Shown here in pieces: positions 7,696-16,241 of a stretch of 64,000 nucleotides of DNA (positions are counted from its first letter, which is position 1; the number at the start of each line of letters is the position of its first letter). A program made the translations under genes and the position numbers. Source of the stretch: Synechococcus sp. CS-1332 (GTDB lineage Bacteria; Cyanobacteriota; Cyanobacteriia; PCC-6307; Cyanobiaceae); assembly GCF_025127995.1 (NCBI RefSeq), contig NZ_JAHLYP010000019.1:61177-125176 (forward strand), in the 5' to 3' direction. The notes below the pieces were generated by a model that did no database searches, was not told the origin of the DNA, and saw only the letters and a program-made list of their open reading frames with translations.

Positions 7696-9521
7696 CTCCG
7701 ACGGCCGCCATGGCCGTTGATGGCGCCAGGACGCCGACCACCCCAGCACCGGGGCTCTCGCGCCTGCTGACCAGCCTGCGTCCCCACCGCAGGCTCGTCC
7801 GGCTGGCCGCCGCCTGTTCGGTCCTCAACAAACTGTTCGACCTGGCTCCGCCCGTCCTCATTGGCCTGGCGGTCGATGTGGTGGTGCAGCAGCGCACCTC
7901 CTGGCTGGCCGGGCTCGGCTTCAGCACCGTTCCCGCCCAGCTGGGGGTGCTGGCGGTGCTCTCGTTCCTGATCTGGAGCGCCGAATCCCTCTTCGAATAC
8001 CTCTACGCCCTGCTGTGGCGTCGCCTCGCCCAGACGGTCCAACACGAGCTGCGCGTCGAGGCCTACGACCATCTGCAGCACCTGGAGATGGGCTTCTTCG
8101 AGGCCGGCAGCAGCGGGCGTCTGCTCACGGTCCTCAACGACGACATCAACCAGCTGGAGCGGTTCCTGGATCAGGGGGCCAACGAGATCCTGCAACTGGT
8201 CACCACCGTGCTGGCGGTGGGCGGCACCATGCTCGCGCTTTCCCCCACGGTGGCGGGCGTCTCCTTCCTGCCGATTCCGCTGATCCTGTGGGGATCCCTG
8301 CGGTTTCAGCGGCGCCTGGCACCCCGCTATCGGGAGGTACGTGAGCGGGCCGGTGATCTGGCCAGCCTCCTGAGCAACAACATCGGCGGCATGCTCACCA
8401 TCAAGAGCTATGCCGCTGAGGAGTGGGAGAAGCAACGGCTCATCGCCCAGAGCCAGGCCTACCGCGCCAGCAACGGCCAGGCCATCCGCCTGTCGGCGGC
8501 CTTCATCCCCCTGATCCGGTTTGCGATCCTGTTTGCTTTCATCGCGATCCTCGTGATCGGCGGTTTGCAGGCCTGGAGTGGTGCCATCGCCATCGGCACC
8601 TATTCGTTTCTCGTTTTCATTACGCAGCGGCTTCTCTGGCCACTCACCACCCTGGGTCGCACGCTCGATGACTACCAGCGCGCCATGGCCTCCACCCACC
8701 GGGTGATGGATCTGCTGGATACCCCCATCGCCATCCCCAGTGGTGACAGGCCATTGGCCATCGCCGCCGTCCGCGGTCAGCTCCGCTTCGAGTCGGTCGA
8801 CTTCGCCTACACCGGCCGGGACAGGCTTCTTGAGGGCTTCGATCTGGAGGTACCCGCCGGTGCCACCCTCGGGATCGTGGGGGCCACCGGTTCCGGCAAG
8901 AGCACCATCGTCAAGCTGCTGCTCCGGCTCTATGCGATCCAGGCGGGCCGGATCCTGCTCGATGGCGTGGCGATCGAAGAGCTGACGTTGCAGGACCTGC
9001 GCCGGGCCATCGGGCTGGTGAGCCAGGAGGTCTTCCTGTTCCACGGCACTGTGGCCGAGAACATCGCCTATGGCAGCTTCGAAGCCAGCCGTGGGGCGAT
9101 CGAGAGGGCCGCCGGCCTGGCGGAGGCGGCCGAATTCATCAACGACCTGCCCCAGGGTTACGACACCGTGGTTGGGGAGCGGGGACTGCGACTGTCCGGT
9201 GGCCAGCGGCAGCGGGTCGCCCTGGCCCGGGCGATCCTCAAGGATCCGCCGGTCCTGGTGCTGGATGAGGCCACCGCCGCCGTCGACAACGAAACGGAGG
9301 CGGCGATCCAACGCTCCCTCGAGCGCATCACCGCGTCACGCACCACCTTGGTGATCGCCCATCGACTGAGCACGGTGCGCCACGCCGATCGGATCGTGGT
9401 GATGGAACGGGGAAAAATCGTTGAGAGCGGCGGGCACGATGACCTGCTGGCCAGAAATGGGGCCTATGCGGCGCTCTGGCGTGTGCAAACCGGACTCAGA
9501 CCTGAGGACGTGCTGCGCTGA
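7692..9521 (+). CDS. ABC exporter, fused membrane and ATPase domains (MsbA/multidrug type)
   Basis: 609 residues from a GTG inside the rbp stop (GTGA overlap); an ATG 18 bases on is an alternative. Half-size exporter expected to homodimerise. N-terminal six-helix membrane domain (~20-330, helices such as AQLGVLAVLSFLIW and FAILFAFIAILVIGG) and C-terminal ATPase: Walker A GATGSGKST (~398-406), Q-loop VSQEVFLF, signature LSGGQRQRVALARA, Walker B VLVLDEATAAVD, H-loop IAHRLST. Substrate unknown: lipid or drug export are the family's usual roles. A terminator-like hairpin overlaps its stop. Confidence 0.92.
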   Translation: MTPTAAMAVDGARTPTTPAPGLSRLLTSLRPHRRLVRLAAACSVLNKLFDLAPPVLIGLAVDVVVQQRTSWLAGLGFSTVPAQLGVLAVLSFLIWSAESLFEYLYALLWRRLAQTVQHELRVEAYDHLQHLEMGFFEAGSSGRLLTVLNDDINQLERFLDQGANEILQLVTTVLAVGGTMLALSPTVAGVSFLPIPLILWGSLRFQRRLAPRYREVRERAGDLASLLSNNIGGMLTIKSYAAEEWEKQRLIAQSQAYRASNGQAIRLSAAFIPLIRFAILFAFIAILVIGGLQAWSGAIAIGTYSFLVFITQRLLWPLTTLGRTLDDYQRAMASTHRVMDLLDTPIAIPSGDRPLAIAAVRGQLRFESVDFAYTGRDRLLEGFDLEVPAGATLGIVGATGSGKSTIVKLLLRLYAIQAGRILLDGVAIEELTLQDLRRAIGLVSQEVFLFHGTVAENIAYGSFEASRGAIERAAGLAEAAEFINDLPQGYDTVVGERGLRLSGGQRQRVALARAILKDPPVLVLDEATAAVDNETEAAIQRSLERITASRTTLVIAHRLSTVRHADRIVVMERGKIVESGGHDDLLARNGAYAALWRVQTGLRPEDVLR

Positions 9522-9536
9522 GCCCAAGGGGCTTAG
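9518..9536 (+). terminator. Terminator-like hairpin at the end of the ABC exporter gene
   Basis: CTGAGCCC-AAG-GGGCTTAG: 8-bp stem including one G-T wobble and a 3-base loop, followed by TTTGG. The stop codon of the exporter (9519-9521) lies in the left arm. The next gene starts 10 bases later, so read-through or an internal promoter is needed for it. Confidence 0.55.
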
Positions 9537-9546
9537 TTTGGATTGA

Positions 9547-10479
9547 ATGAAGATGTCCCAGCCCAGGCCGGCGCGACGACGCGCTCCGGTGTTCATCGCC
9601 ATGGCCTGTGGCCTGGGGGCGGGTCTGCTGCTGGCCGGTCCCTTGGCCCAACTGATCGCAGCAAGGGCCAGCACCGGGGGCGGCGCCTCGCTCACCAATC
9701 CCTTCGCCGCCTGGAGTGGCGGCATGGGTCGTCAGGATGTCCTGATCCTGGGCACCGACGTGGGCGGCGGCAACACCGATGTGATCGCCACCCTGCGCAT
9801 CGATGGCAACCGCACCAGCATCACCCAGATCCCCCGCGACACCTACATCGAGGCCGAGAGTTTCGGCCCGGTCAAGATCAACGCCCTCTACAGCCTGGGC
9901 GGCATCGAAGCGATGAAGCGGGAGATCTCCCACCGTCTTGGCCGTCCCATCCAGCACCACCTGGTCGTCAATCTCTCCTCTATCCGCCAGATGGCCGACG
10001 TCCTCGGGGGGATCGAGGTGGATGTGCCCAAACGCATGCTCTATGAAGACCGAAGCCAGGGGCTGTCGATTGATCTGCAGCCGGGGATGCAGACCCTGCG
10101 GGGCAAGGATCTGGAGGGCTTCCTGCGCTTTCGCCATGACGAAACCGGCGACCTCGGCCGCATGGATCGCCAGCAGTTGGCTCTGAAGTCCCTGTTCCTC
10201 AAACTCACCAGGCCCGAATACCTGGTGCGGCTGCCGGCGCTGATGATGGCGGCCCGCAAGGACCTCAAGACGGACCTGGGGCCCATGGAGCTCGGCGGCC
10301 TGATCACGGCCATGGGCAGCACCCAGCTCGACACCCAGAGGCTGGACGGCCGGCCCTTCTACAAGGACGGCATCAGCTACTGGGACGCTGTCTGGCCGGC
10401 TCCGGAGGGGGAGCCACTCGAAGCCGACGGGGAGGGCCAGGCCAACGCTACGAACCGCCGCCACCGCTTCCTTTTTTGA
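9547..10479 (+). CDS. LytR-CpsA-Psr (LCP) family protein
   Basis: 310 residues with an N-terminal membrane anchor (FIAMACGLGAGLLLAGPLA). LCP proteins transfer lipid-linked polymers onto cell-wall acceptors on the outer face of the membrane. The LCP core is clear: DVLILGTDVGGGNTDVI with the acidic site, RIDGNRTSITQIPRDTYIE with the conserved PRD, INALYSLGG, GIEVDVPKRM, and FLRFRHDETGDLGRMDRQQ, the typical R-x-R-x-D...D-x-x-R-x-x-R-Q block. Its 3' end overlaps the convergent MgtC gene by 32 bases. Confidence 0.93.
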   Translation: MKMSQPRPARRRAPVFIAMACGLGAGLLLAGPLAQLIAARASTGGGASLTNPFAAWSGGMGRQDVLILGTDVGGGNTDVIATLRIDGNRTSITQIPRDTYIEAESFGPVKINALYSLGGIEAMKREISHRLGRPIQHHLVVNLSSIRQMADVLGGIEVDVPKRMLYEDRSQGLSIDLQPGMQTLRGKDLEGFLRFRHDETGDLGRMDRQQLALKSLFLKLTRPEYLVRLPALMMAARKDLKTDLGPMELGGLITAMGSTQLDTQRLDGRPFYKDGISYWDAVWPAPEGEPLEADGEGQANATNRRHRFLF

Positions 10480-10990
10480 GATCATCGGGCTGGGGCGGAA
10501 TCGCCTCACCGCTGTCGACGGAATGGCCGTCGCGATCCGAAAGGGTGATCAGGGCCAGGCCAAGGGCCATCAGCACCGGCACCGGGCTGGAGACGGCCAC
10601 CGTGACGCCGAGGGCGGCGGTGAACCAGATCGAGGCGGCGCTGCTCAGACCGCGCACCTCCGGGATGGCGTGCTTCTGGCGCACCGGAGGCACCAGGATC
10701 TCGCCGGCGCCCAGGAAACCGACGCCCGTCGCCACCCCCTGAATGACCCGGCTGCGGGCCTGGGGATCCGGACCGGCCGCCAGCACCATCAGGCAGGCGC
10801 TCATTCCCACCAGGACATGCACCCGCAGCCGGTTGGGGTGGGCCCGGCTGCCGTGGTGGGCCCGGTTGATCCCCACGGCCAGTCCGCAGAGCACCGCCAT
10901 GCCAAGCCGCAGCAGGGCTTCCAGATCCGGGCTCAGCGAGAGGACCATGGCTGCCCGCAACACGACAGGTGGTCTCCAACGATCGCGCAT
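10448..10990 (-). CDS. MgtC/SapB family membrane protein
   Basis: 180 residues on the minus strand. Four hydrophobic segments and the family patterns GLAVGINRA (equivalent of the G-x-E/N-R motif), RVHVLVGMSACL and GFLGAGEIL identify MgtC/SapB. The family is linked to growth in low magnesium and to modulation of the F-type ATP synthase in some pathogens; in cyanobacteria the role is open. Convergent with the LCP gene (32-base tail overlap) and divergent from the FUSC operon, 83 bases away. The acidic, glycine-rich tail (KKGSGGGGS) lies in the overlap. Confidence 0.85.
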   Translation of the reverse strand: MRDRWRPPVVLRAAMVLSLSPDLEALLRLGMAVLCGLAVGINRAHHGSRAHPNRLRVHVLVGMSACLMVLAAGPDPQARSRVIQGVATGVGFLGAGEILVPPVRQKHAIPEVRGLSSAASIWFTAALGVTVAVSSPVPVLMALGLALITLSDRDGHSVDSGEAIPPQPDDLKKGSGGGGS

Positions 10991-11073
10991 CGGCGCTCAA
11001 CCCTGGCGCATCAACCAGCAGCCGGGGACCATGAACCTCCATAGGCTCCTGCCTGCCCCGCGCTACGAGGTCC

Positions 11074-12054
11074 GTGCGATCCGCCTTGCTTCGCAACAGC
11101 CTGAGGCTCGGGGTGGCCGCCTTCGTCACCGCCGCCCTGTCGCTCTGGTTCGAGCGGATCGCCTACGTGTGGTACCCGATGCTGGCCGTGGTCACGGTCA
11201 TGGAGGACGGTGATGACCTCAGCCTCCAGGCCGCCAAGGTGCGGGTGTTCGGCACCATCACCGGTGGGCTGGTGACCTTTCTGGTGCACACCGTGCTGGC
11301 CGGCTGGCAGGGGGTGCTGGTGTCCCTGCTGCTGATGCTGCCCCTGCTGCGCTGGCTGGGCTGGCAGTCGTCCGCCGGGACCGCGACGCTGGTCAGCCTG
11401 ATGTTCCTGATGATTCCAAGCCACGTGGCCCTGAACTGGGACTACGTGTTCAACCGCACCCTGGACACGGCCGTCGGCTGCGTGATCGCCATTCTGGTGG
11501 GTCTGCTGTTCTGGCCCCGGCGGGGATTCGACCGGCTGATGCGATTGGAAGTGGGCCTGCGCGACGGCTACGTCGCCCAGTTGCAGCGTCAGCGGGACTG
11601 GCTCGAAGGCCGGGGGGAACGGCCCCTGCCCCTGCCACCAGCCCAGCTCAGCCACGACTTGGTGGCCATGGAACAGCTGGTGGCCCAGGAGCGCAGGGGC
11701 CCCCACGGTCGGCGGATGAAGGGACAGCGCTGGTCCCAGCGGCTGCAGCTGTGGGCGGCGGTCCAGCACCACTGGGTCCAGTGGGAGCGGCGGCTGGCTG
11801 GTCTTCCCGACCACCTCCGCCCGGGGGCGGACGCCGGCGCCGATGGCGGCAACGATCCGCTCCAGGCGGGCATGGCGCGGATCGGCGCCCTGCTGCAGGG
11901 GGATACCCTTCAACCACCGGCCCTCGACCCCCTGCCCTGGCAGAACCTGGCCCGGCACCGATCACTGCCCCTGCTGCCCCTGCTCGCCCTGGCCCAAGAG
12001 CAGCACCCGCTGATGGCGAGCCTGCGCACCCTGAGCCTGGTGGCCCGATGCTGA
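11074..12054 (+). CDS. FUSC-family membrane protein 1 (aromatic acid exporter-like)
   Basis: 326 residues, GTG start. N-terminal membrane domain of FUSC/AaeB type: FERIAYVWYPMLAVVTVMED, then VRVFGTITGGLVTFLVHTVL, SLMFLMIPSH and FNRTLDTAVGCVIAILVG ending FWPRR; the cytosolic C-terminal half (~155-326) is helical. FUSC proteins include AaeB aromatic-acid efflux pumps, normally ~650 residues with two repeats. This one holds one repeat and is followed by a second, so the two may form a heterodimer. First gene of a run of five with gaps below 16 bases. Confidence 0.85.
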   Translation: MRSALLRNSLRLGVAAFVTAALSLWFERIAYVWYPMLAVVTVMEDGDDLSLQAAKVRVFGTITGGLVTFLVHTVLAGWQGVLVSLLLMLPLLRWLGWQSSAGTATLVSLMFLMIPSHVALNWDYVFNRTLDTAVGCVIAILVGLLFWPRRGFDRLMRLEVGLRDGYVAQLQRQRDWLEGRGERPLPLPPAQLSHDLVAMEQLVAQERRGPHGRRMKGQRWSQRLQLWAAVQHHWVQWERRLAGLPDHLRPGADAGADGGNDPLQAGMARIGALLQGDTLQPPALDPLPWQNLARHRSLPLLPLLALAQEQHPLMASLRTLSLVARC

Positions 12055-13130
12055 TCCGCCGCTCGGAACTGCGCCTGGCCCTGACGGCCGGCCTGATGAA
12101 CGGCTTCGGCGCCCTGGCCCCGCTGGCCTACGGCTTCTACGCCCCGATGGCCGTGCTGGTGGTCTGCACCGGCACCTACGGGGGCTCCATCGGCCTGGGC
12201 CGTCAGCGGCTGCTGGGGTCGGTGGTGGGGGCAGCGGTGCTGGCCGTGTCATTCATCGGCCTGAGCCACCTGCCCCTGCCCCTGGGGCTGAGCCTGGCCC
12301 TCGTTGCCATGCGGCTGCTGGGGGCGGCCCTGGGGCTGGAGGTGGGGTACAAGGTCGGCAGCAACATCATCGTGATGGGCTGGCTGGTCCATGACGGCGA
12401 GCTGGGTATCTGGGTCCCGGTGCGACTGTTCTGGACCGTGGCCGGCATCCTCGTGGCCCTGCTGTCCCTGCGCCTCTTCTGGCCCGACCTGGCGGTGGAA
12501 GGCAACCGGCAGCGGCTGCGCAAGTTCCTGGCCGAGCTGGGCGCGGCCCTCGTCAGCCAGGCTGACCGCCTCGAGGCTCCCGCCGCCCCCGTTGCCCCGG
12601 GGGCCATGGCGGCCGCCCAGCGGTTGGAGTTGCAGACGGCCCAAGGGTTGCGCCGTCAGCTGGTGACCCTGCGCGAGGCCATGCCGGCGGTGGCCGATGA
12701 GCTGGGCAACAACCCCACCAGCCACACCACCTACCGCCTGTTCCAGCTCCTCCAGGGGGCCGGCTCCCAGCTGGTCGGCGTCGTCGACGGGCTGCGGCTT
12801 CTGGAGCACACGCCGTCGGAGCGAAGCCCGCTGGAGGGACTGCATGCCGCCCAGTCGGAACTGCTGCGGGCGGTGGCCACCCGCCTGGAGCAATGGAACC
12901 ACTGCCTGGAGGTGCCCCACCGGCACAGGCCGGCCCCCCCGGCCACGCCCCTGACACCACCACCCCGTTGGGGAAGCCTGGAGCGTTGGCTGCACGATCC
13001 GGATCTCGATGGCTTCGAACTGATCCGTCTGCAGCGCAATGCCAGCCGGCTGATGCTCTGCGGCCAGGCCCTGCGCAGCCTTGAGCAGGCTGAGCACCGC
13101 TGGCGGGCCCTGGGTGAGCCCCCGGGCTGA
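12048..13130 (+). CDS. FUSC-family membrane protein 2
   Basis: 360 residues; the ATG at 12048 overlaps the previous stop by seven bases. The open frame runs further upstream (from 11751), but only inside the preceding gene. Same architecture as its neighbour: LALTAGLMNGFGALAPLAYG, FYAPMAVLVVCTGTYGG, LGSVVGAAVLAVSF, VGYKVGSNIIVMGWL, VPVRLFWTVAGILVALLS, then FWPDLAVEGNRQRLRKFLAEL and a ~200-residue helical cytosolic part. Likely partner of the first FUSC protein in one transporter. Confidence 0.87.
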   Translation: MLIRRSELRLALTAGLMNGFGALAPLAYGFYAPMAVLVVCTGTYGGSIGLGRQRLLGSVVGAAVLAVSFIGLSHLPLPLGLSLALVAMRLLGAALGLEVGYKVGSNIIVMGWLVHDGELGIWVPVRLFWTVAGILVALLSLRLFWPDLAVEGNRQRLRKFLAELGAALVSQADRLEAPAAPVAPGAMAAAQRLELQTAQGLRRQLVTLREAMPAVADELGNNPTSHTTYRLFQLLQGAGSQLVGVVDGLRLLEHTPSERSPLEGLHAAQSELLRAVATRLEQWNHCLEVPHRHRPAPPATPLTPPPRWGSLERWLHDPDLDGFELIRLQRNASRLMLCGQALRSLEQAEHRWRALGEPPG

Positions 13131-13133
13131 ACC

Positions 13134-14477
13134 ATGGTTGGACCGCGCCGCTTCCCGCCGAAGGCCTCCAGGCTCTGGTCTCCCCTGGCGCTGCCGCTGC
13201 TGCTGGCCAGCGCCGCACCCGGCGCCGCCCAGCCGCTCGAGCCCGAGGCAAGCCCGCCGTCAGCGTCCGTGCCCCTGCTCAAGCTCGCGCCTGGCTGGGG
13301 CCGCCTCCACCAGACGCTGGGCCTGCCCGCCTGGGTCGATCTGGAGCTGCAGGTCGTGGCCGAACCGATGGGCAACCCCGCCGGTGGTCTGGTCCGGGAG
13401 GCGAGCTGGATCCAGCAGGCGACCCTGGCGCTGACCGTGAGGCCACCCAGCGACCCGGACAGCCCGGCGGGGCGGGAATGGGACCGCTGGGCGATGCAGG
13501 TGGCCATCGCCAGCTTCAACGGCGACCCCCTCTATGCCCAGCGGCTGGGGGCCCTGCTGCCCCTGCAGGAGGTGGCCAATCCGGTGGGGCTCTGGCTCAC
13601 CCGCGCCAGCCTCCAGCGCCGTTCCGCCGACGATCGCTGGAGCCTGGAGGCGGGATTGGTGAGCATGAGCCCCGATCTGTTCAGCACGCCGATCGAGGAC
13701 TTCTACGTGCATGACGCCCTCAACGGGGCGCCGGTGCTGTTCTCCATCCCCAACTTTCCTGTCTTTCCCGTCGCCGCACCGGGCGCCCTGCTGGTGCTGC
13801 GGCCGACCCCGGCCAGCACCCTGCGGCTGGCCAGCTTCGATCTGGCCGCCACCGACTCCGTGGCCGGGCTCCTGGGGACCGCCACCGGCCTTCCTCCCGG
13901 ACGGGGCTGGACCCATCAGCTGCAGTGGAGCTATGCCGCCCCCTGGCTGAACCGCCACCTGGCCGCCCCGATCGCCGCCTGCCGTGAAGCCGCTGGCCTC
14001 ACGGCCCGACGCCCGACCTGCTCCCAACCGGTGCAGGTGGAGCGCCAGCTACCTGGAGGACTGCTGCAGCTGGCGGCCTATGCCGGAACCGGCCCGAACC
14101 GGGGGCTGTACGGCAGTGCCACCGTGCCAGTGGCGCTGCCCTGGGGCCTCGACCACCGGCTCTGGGCCGCGGCGGCGGCGGGGATCGACACTGCCGCCAA
14201 TCCGACGCCCAGCTACCTCGGTGGCGGGCTGGTGAGCCAGGGGGTGCTGCCCGGCCGCCCCTTCGACCTGCTGATCCTCGGTGTGGCCCGCACGGGCTTC
14301 AGCCCGACCATCAGTCCCGGCCTCAGCCACGAAGGCGTGGTGGAACTCGGCTATCAGGTGCAGATCAACCAGTCCTTCAACCTGCAGCCCAGCCTGCAGT
14401 GGATCCTCAATCCGGGTGGGGCTGGCCGGGTACCGGGGGTGTTCGCCGCCGGCCTGCAGCTGGGTTTCAGCTTTTAG
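13134..14477 (+). CDS. OprB-like carbohydrate-selective porin
   Basis: 447 residues. Signal peptide at the start (SPLALPLLLASAAPGAAQ, cleavage near residue 33). Alternating hydrophobic strands, the FYVHDALNGAPVLFSIP segment and the near-terminal QPSLQWILNPGGAG followed by a terminal aromatic (LGFSF-end) match OprB-family outer-membrane beta barrels. It lacks the S-layer-homology domain of the large cyanobacterial SomA/OprB porins. Starts 3 bases after the FUSC pair and precedes TolC by 15 bases, so it is probably the outer-membrane component of the same operon. Confidence 0.75.
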   Translation: MVGPRRFPPKASRLWSPLALPLLLASAAPGAAQPLEPEASPPSASVPLLKLAPGWGRLHQTLGLPAWVDLELQVVAEPMGNPAGGLVREASWIQQATLALTVRPPSDPDSPAGREWDRWAMQVAIASFNGDPLYAQRLGALLPLQEVANPVGLWLTRASLQRRSADDRWSLEAGLVSMSPDLFSTPIEDFYVHDALNGAPVLFSIPNFPVFPVAAPGALLVLRPTPASTLRLASFDLAATDSVAGLLGTATGLPPGRGWTHQLQWSYAAPWLNRHLAAPIAACREAAGLTARRPTCSQPVQVERQLPGGLLQLAAYAGTGPNRGLYGSATVPVALPWGLDHRLWAAAAAGIDTAANPTPSYLGGGLVSQGVLPGRPFDLLILGVARTGFSPTISPGLSHEGVVELGYQVQINQSFNLQPSLQWILNPGGAGRVPGVFAAGLQLGFSF

Positions 14478-14492
14478 GGGCCGGGGAGGCCG

Positions 14493-16241
14493 ATGTCGAG
14501 CAAACTGGGCGCCGGATGGGGGAGATGGCGGGCCATGGGGGGCAGCGGAACGGGGCGGCCCCTGGTCAGGTGGATGCTCATGGGGCTGGCTCTCGGCCTC
14601 GGAGCAGGCCCAGGGGCGGGCCAGCCCCTGCCGGCGGCCAGCAGCGGAGATGGGCGGCGCCTCGAGCGTCGCTGGAACGAGCTGGATCGCCAGATCCGGG
14701 CCCTCGAACAGCTGCTGCCCGCTGAGGCGGAACCCCTCAAAGGCGACGCCCTGGCCAGCCCACCGCTGCCACAGCAGGAGATGGCGCCCCTGCCACCGCA
14801 GGTCACTGCTCCCCTGCCACCGTTGGCGCTGCCGGAGGCCGCCAGCCTGCGTGAAGGCCAGCCCCAGGCCCTCAGCCTGGAGCAGACCCTGGCGATCGGC
14901 TTTGCCAACAGCCCCAGCCTGCAGGCCCGCCGTGAGGAGGTGGCGGCAGCCCTGGCCGAGCTCCAGAGCCAGATGGGCACCTACTGGCCGCGCCTCTCGG
15001 CCTATGCCGCCACTGGCACCGACCAGGCGAGCACCAGTTTCTTCTCCCCCACCGGCACGGGGACCCTCTTCGCCCCCAGCAACCCCTTCTTCATCCCCCC
15101 CGGCGGCAGGGGCTCGCTCAACACCAACGCCAATGGTGTGGCCACTGGTCTGCAGCTGCGTTACGAGCTGCTGGATTTCGCCCGCACGCCCAAGGCGCGG
15201 GCCGCCCTGGCCAGCCTGCGCAGCGGCCGTCTGGCCTACGCCGATGCCCTGCGTCGGCTGCAACTGTCCCTGAGCGAGTCCTACTACCTGCTGCAGCGGG
15301 CCGACCAGCTCGTGCGCATCCGCGAGGCCGTGGTGCGCAACGACCTGCTGATCCTGCAGGACAGCCTGGACCTCAAGCAGGCGGGGCTGGTCCCCCGGCT
15401 GGATGTGCTGCGGCGCCAGGCGATCGAAGCGGACGGGCAGGAACAGCTGATCGCCGCCCTGGCGGACCAGGCGATCGCCCGCCGCCGCCTGGCGGCCCTG
15501 CTCAATCTGCCGCCCCAGCTGACCCCCGCCGCCGGCGACCCGATCCGCCTCCAGCCTCGCTGGCCCCTGGATCTGGAGACCAGCCTGGTGGCCTCCTACC
15601 GGGACAACCCGGAACTGGAAGCCCTCCTGGCCACCCGCGAAGCCCTGCTGCAGCAAAAGGATGCCGTCGCCGCCGGGTTGCTGCCGAAACTGTCGCTGTT
15701 CGCCAGCGCGGGGGCCAGTGCCAGCAATGCCAACAGCTGGAATGTGCGGGTCGCCGATGGCGGCTGCTGCGGCGCCACTGTCGCCACCTCCCTGAACACC
15801 TACGGCAGCGACTGGTCAGTGGGACTGGCGGTGAGCTGGCTGCTCTTCGACGCGGGCACCACCCGGGGCCAGGCGCGTGCCCTGGCCCGCCGGGGGGCCG
15901 CCGTGGCCCAGCAATATGCCGCCCAGCGCAACGACATCCGGCTGAGGATCGAGCAGGCCTTCTTCGGCCATGAAGCCAGCCTGGCGCGGCTGGTGGCGGC
16001 CAGACGCGGTGTGAAGGCGAGTCTTGAAGCCTTCCGTGATGCCCGCCTCCGCTACCAGGCGGGGCTGAGCAGCGAGCTGGATCTTTCCAACACCCAGGAG
16101 CGGCTGATCGCCAGCCTGGTGCAGCGGCTCGAGGCCACCGTGAACGTGAACGTCACCTACGCCCAGCTGTTGCGCGAACTTCTGCCCATGCCCACCGATC
16201 CAGAGGCGCCGGTTCCGTCCCGCCTGCAGTGGACCCCTTGA
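14493..16241 (+). CDS. TolC-family outer-membrane channel protein
   Basis: 582 residues. Signal/anchor region near residues 24-45 (RWMLMGLALGLGAGPGAGQ), a proline/leucine-rich linker (~85-120), then two repeated helical-hairpin halves. Diagnostic are LAIGFANSPSLQARREEVAAALA, GLQLRYELLDFARTPKARA, LSESYYLLQRADQLVRIREA, LAVSWLLFDAGTTRGQARAL and the C-terminal SLEAFRDARLRYQAGLSSELDLSNTQERL split over two helices. TolC forms the exit duct of type I secretion and efflux pumps. Its place after FUSC genes suggests efflux, although no periplasmic adaptor gene is in the operon. Confidence 0.9.
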   Translation: MSSKLGAGWGRWRAMGGSGTGRPLVRWMLMGLALGLGAGPGAGQPLPAASSGDGRRLERRWNELDRQIRALEQLLPAEAEPLKGDALASPPLPQQEMAPLPPQVTAPLPPLALPEAASLREGQPQALSLEQTLAIGFANSPSLQARREEVAAALAELQSQMGTYWPRLSAYAATGTDQASTSFFSPTGTGTLFAPSNPFFIPPGGRGSLNTNANGVATGLQLRYELLDFARTPKARAALASLRSGRLAYADALRRLQLSLSESYYLLQRADQLVRIREAVVRNDLLILQDSLDLKQAGLVPRLDVLRRQAIEADGQEQLIAALADQAIARRRLAALLNLPPQLTPAAGDPIRLQPRWPLDLETSLVASYRDNPELEALLATREALLQQKDAVAAGLLPKLSLFASAGASASNANSWNVRVADGGCCGATVATSLNTYGSDWSVGLAVSWLLFDAGTTRGQARALARRGAAVAQQYAAQRNDIRLRIEQAFFGHEASLARLVAARRGVKASLEAFRDARLRYQAGLSSELDLSNTQERLIASLVQRLEATVNVNVTYAQLLRELLPMPTDPEAPVPSRLQWTP

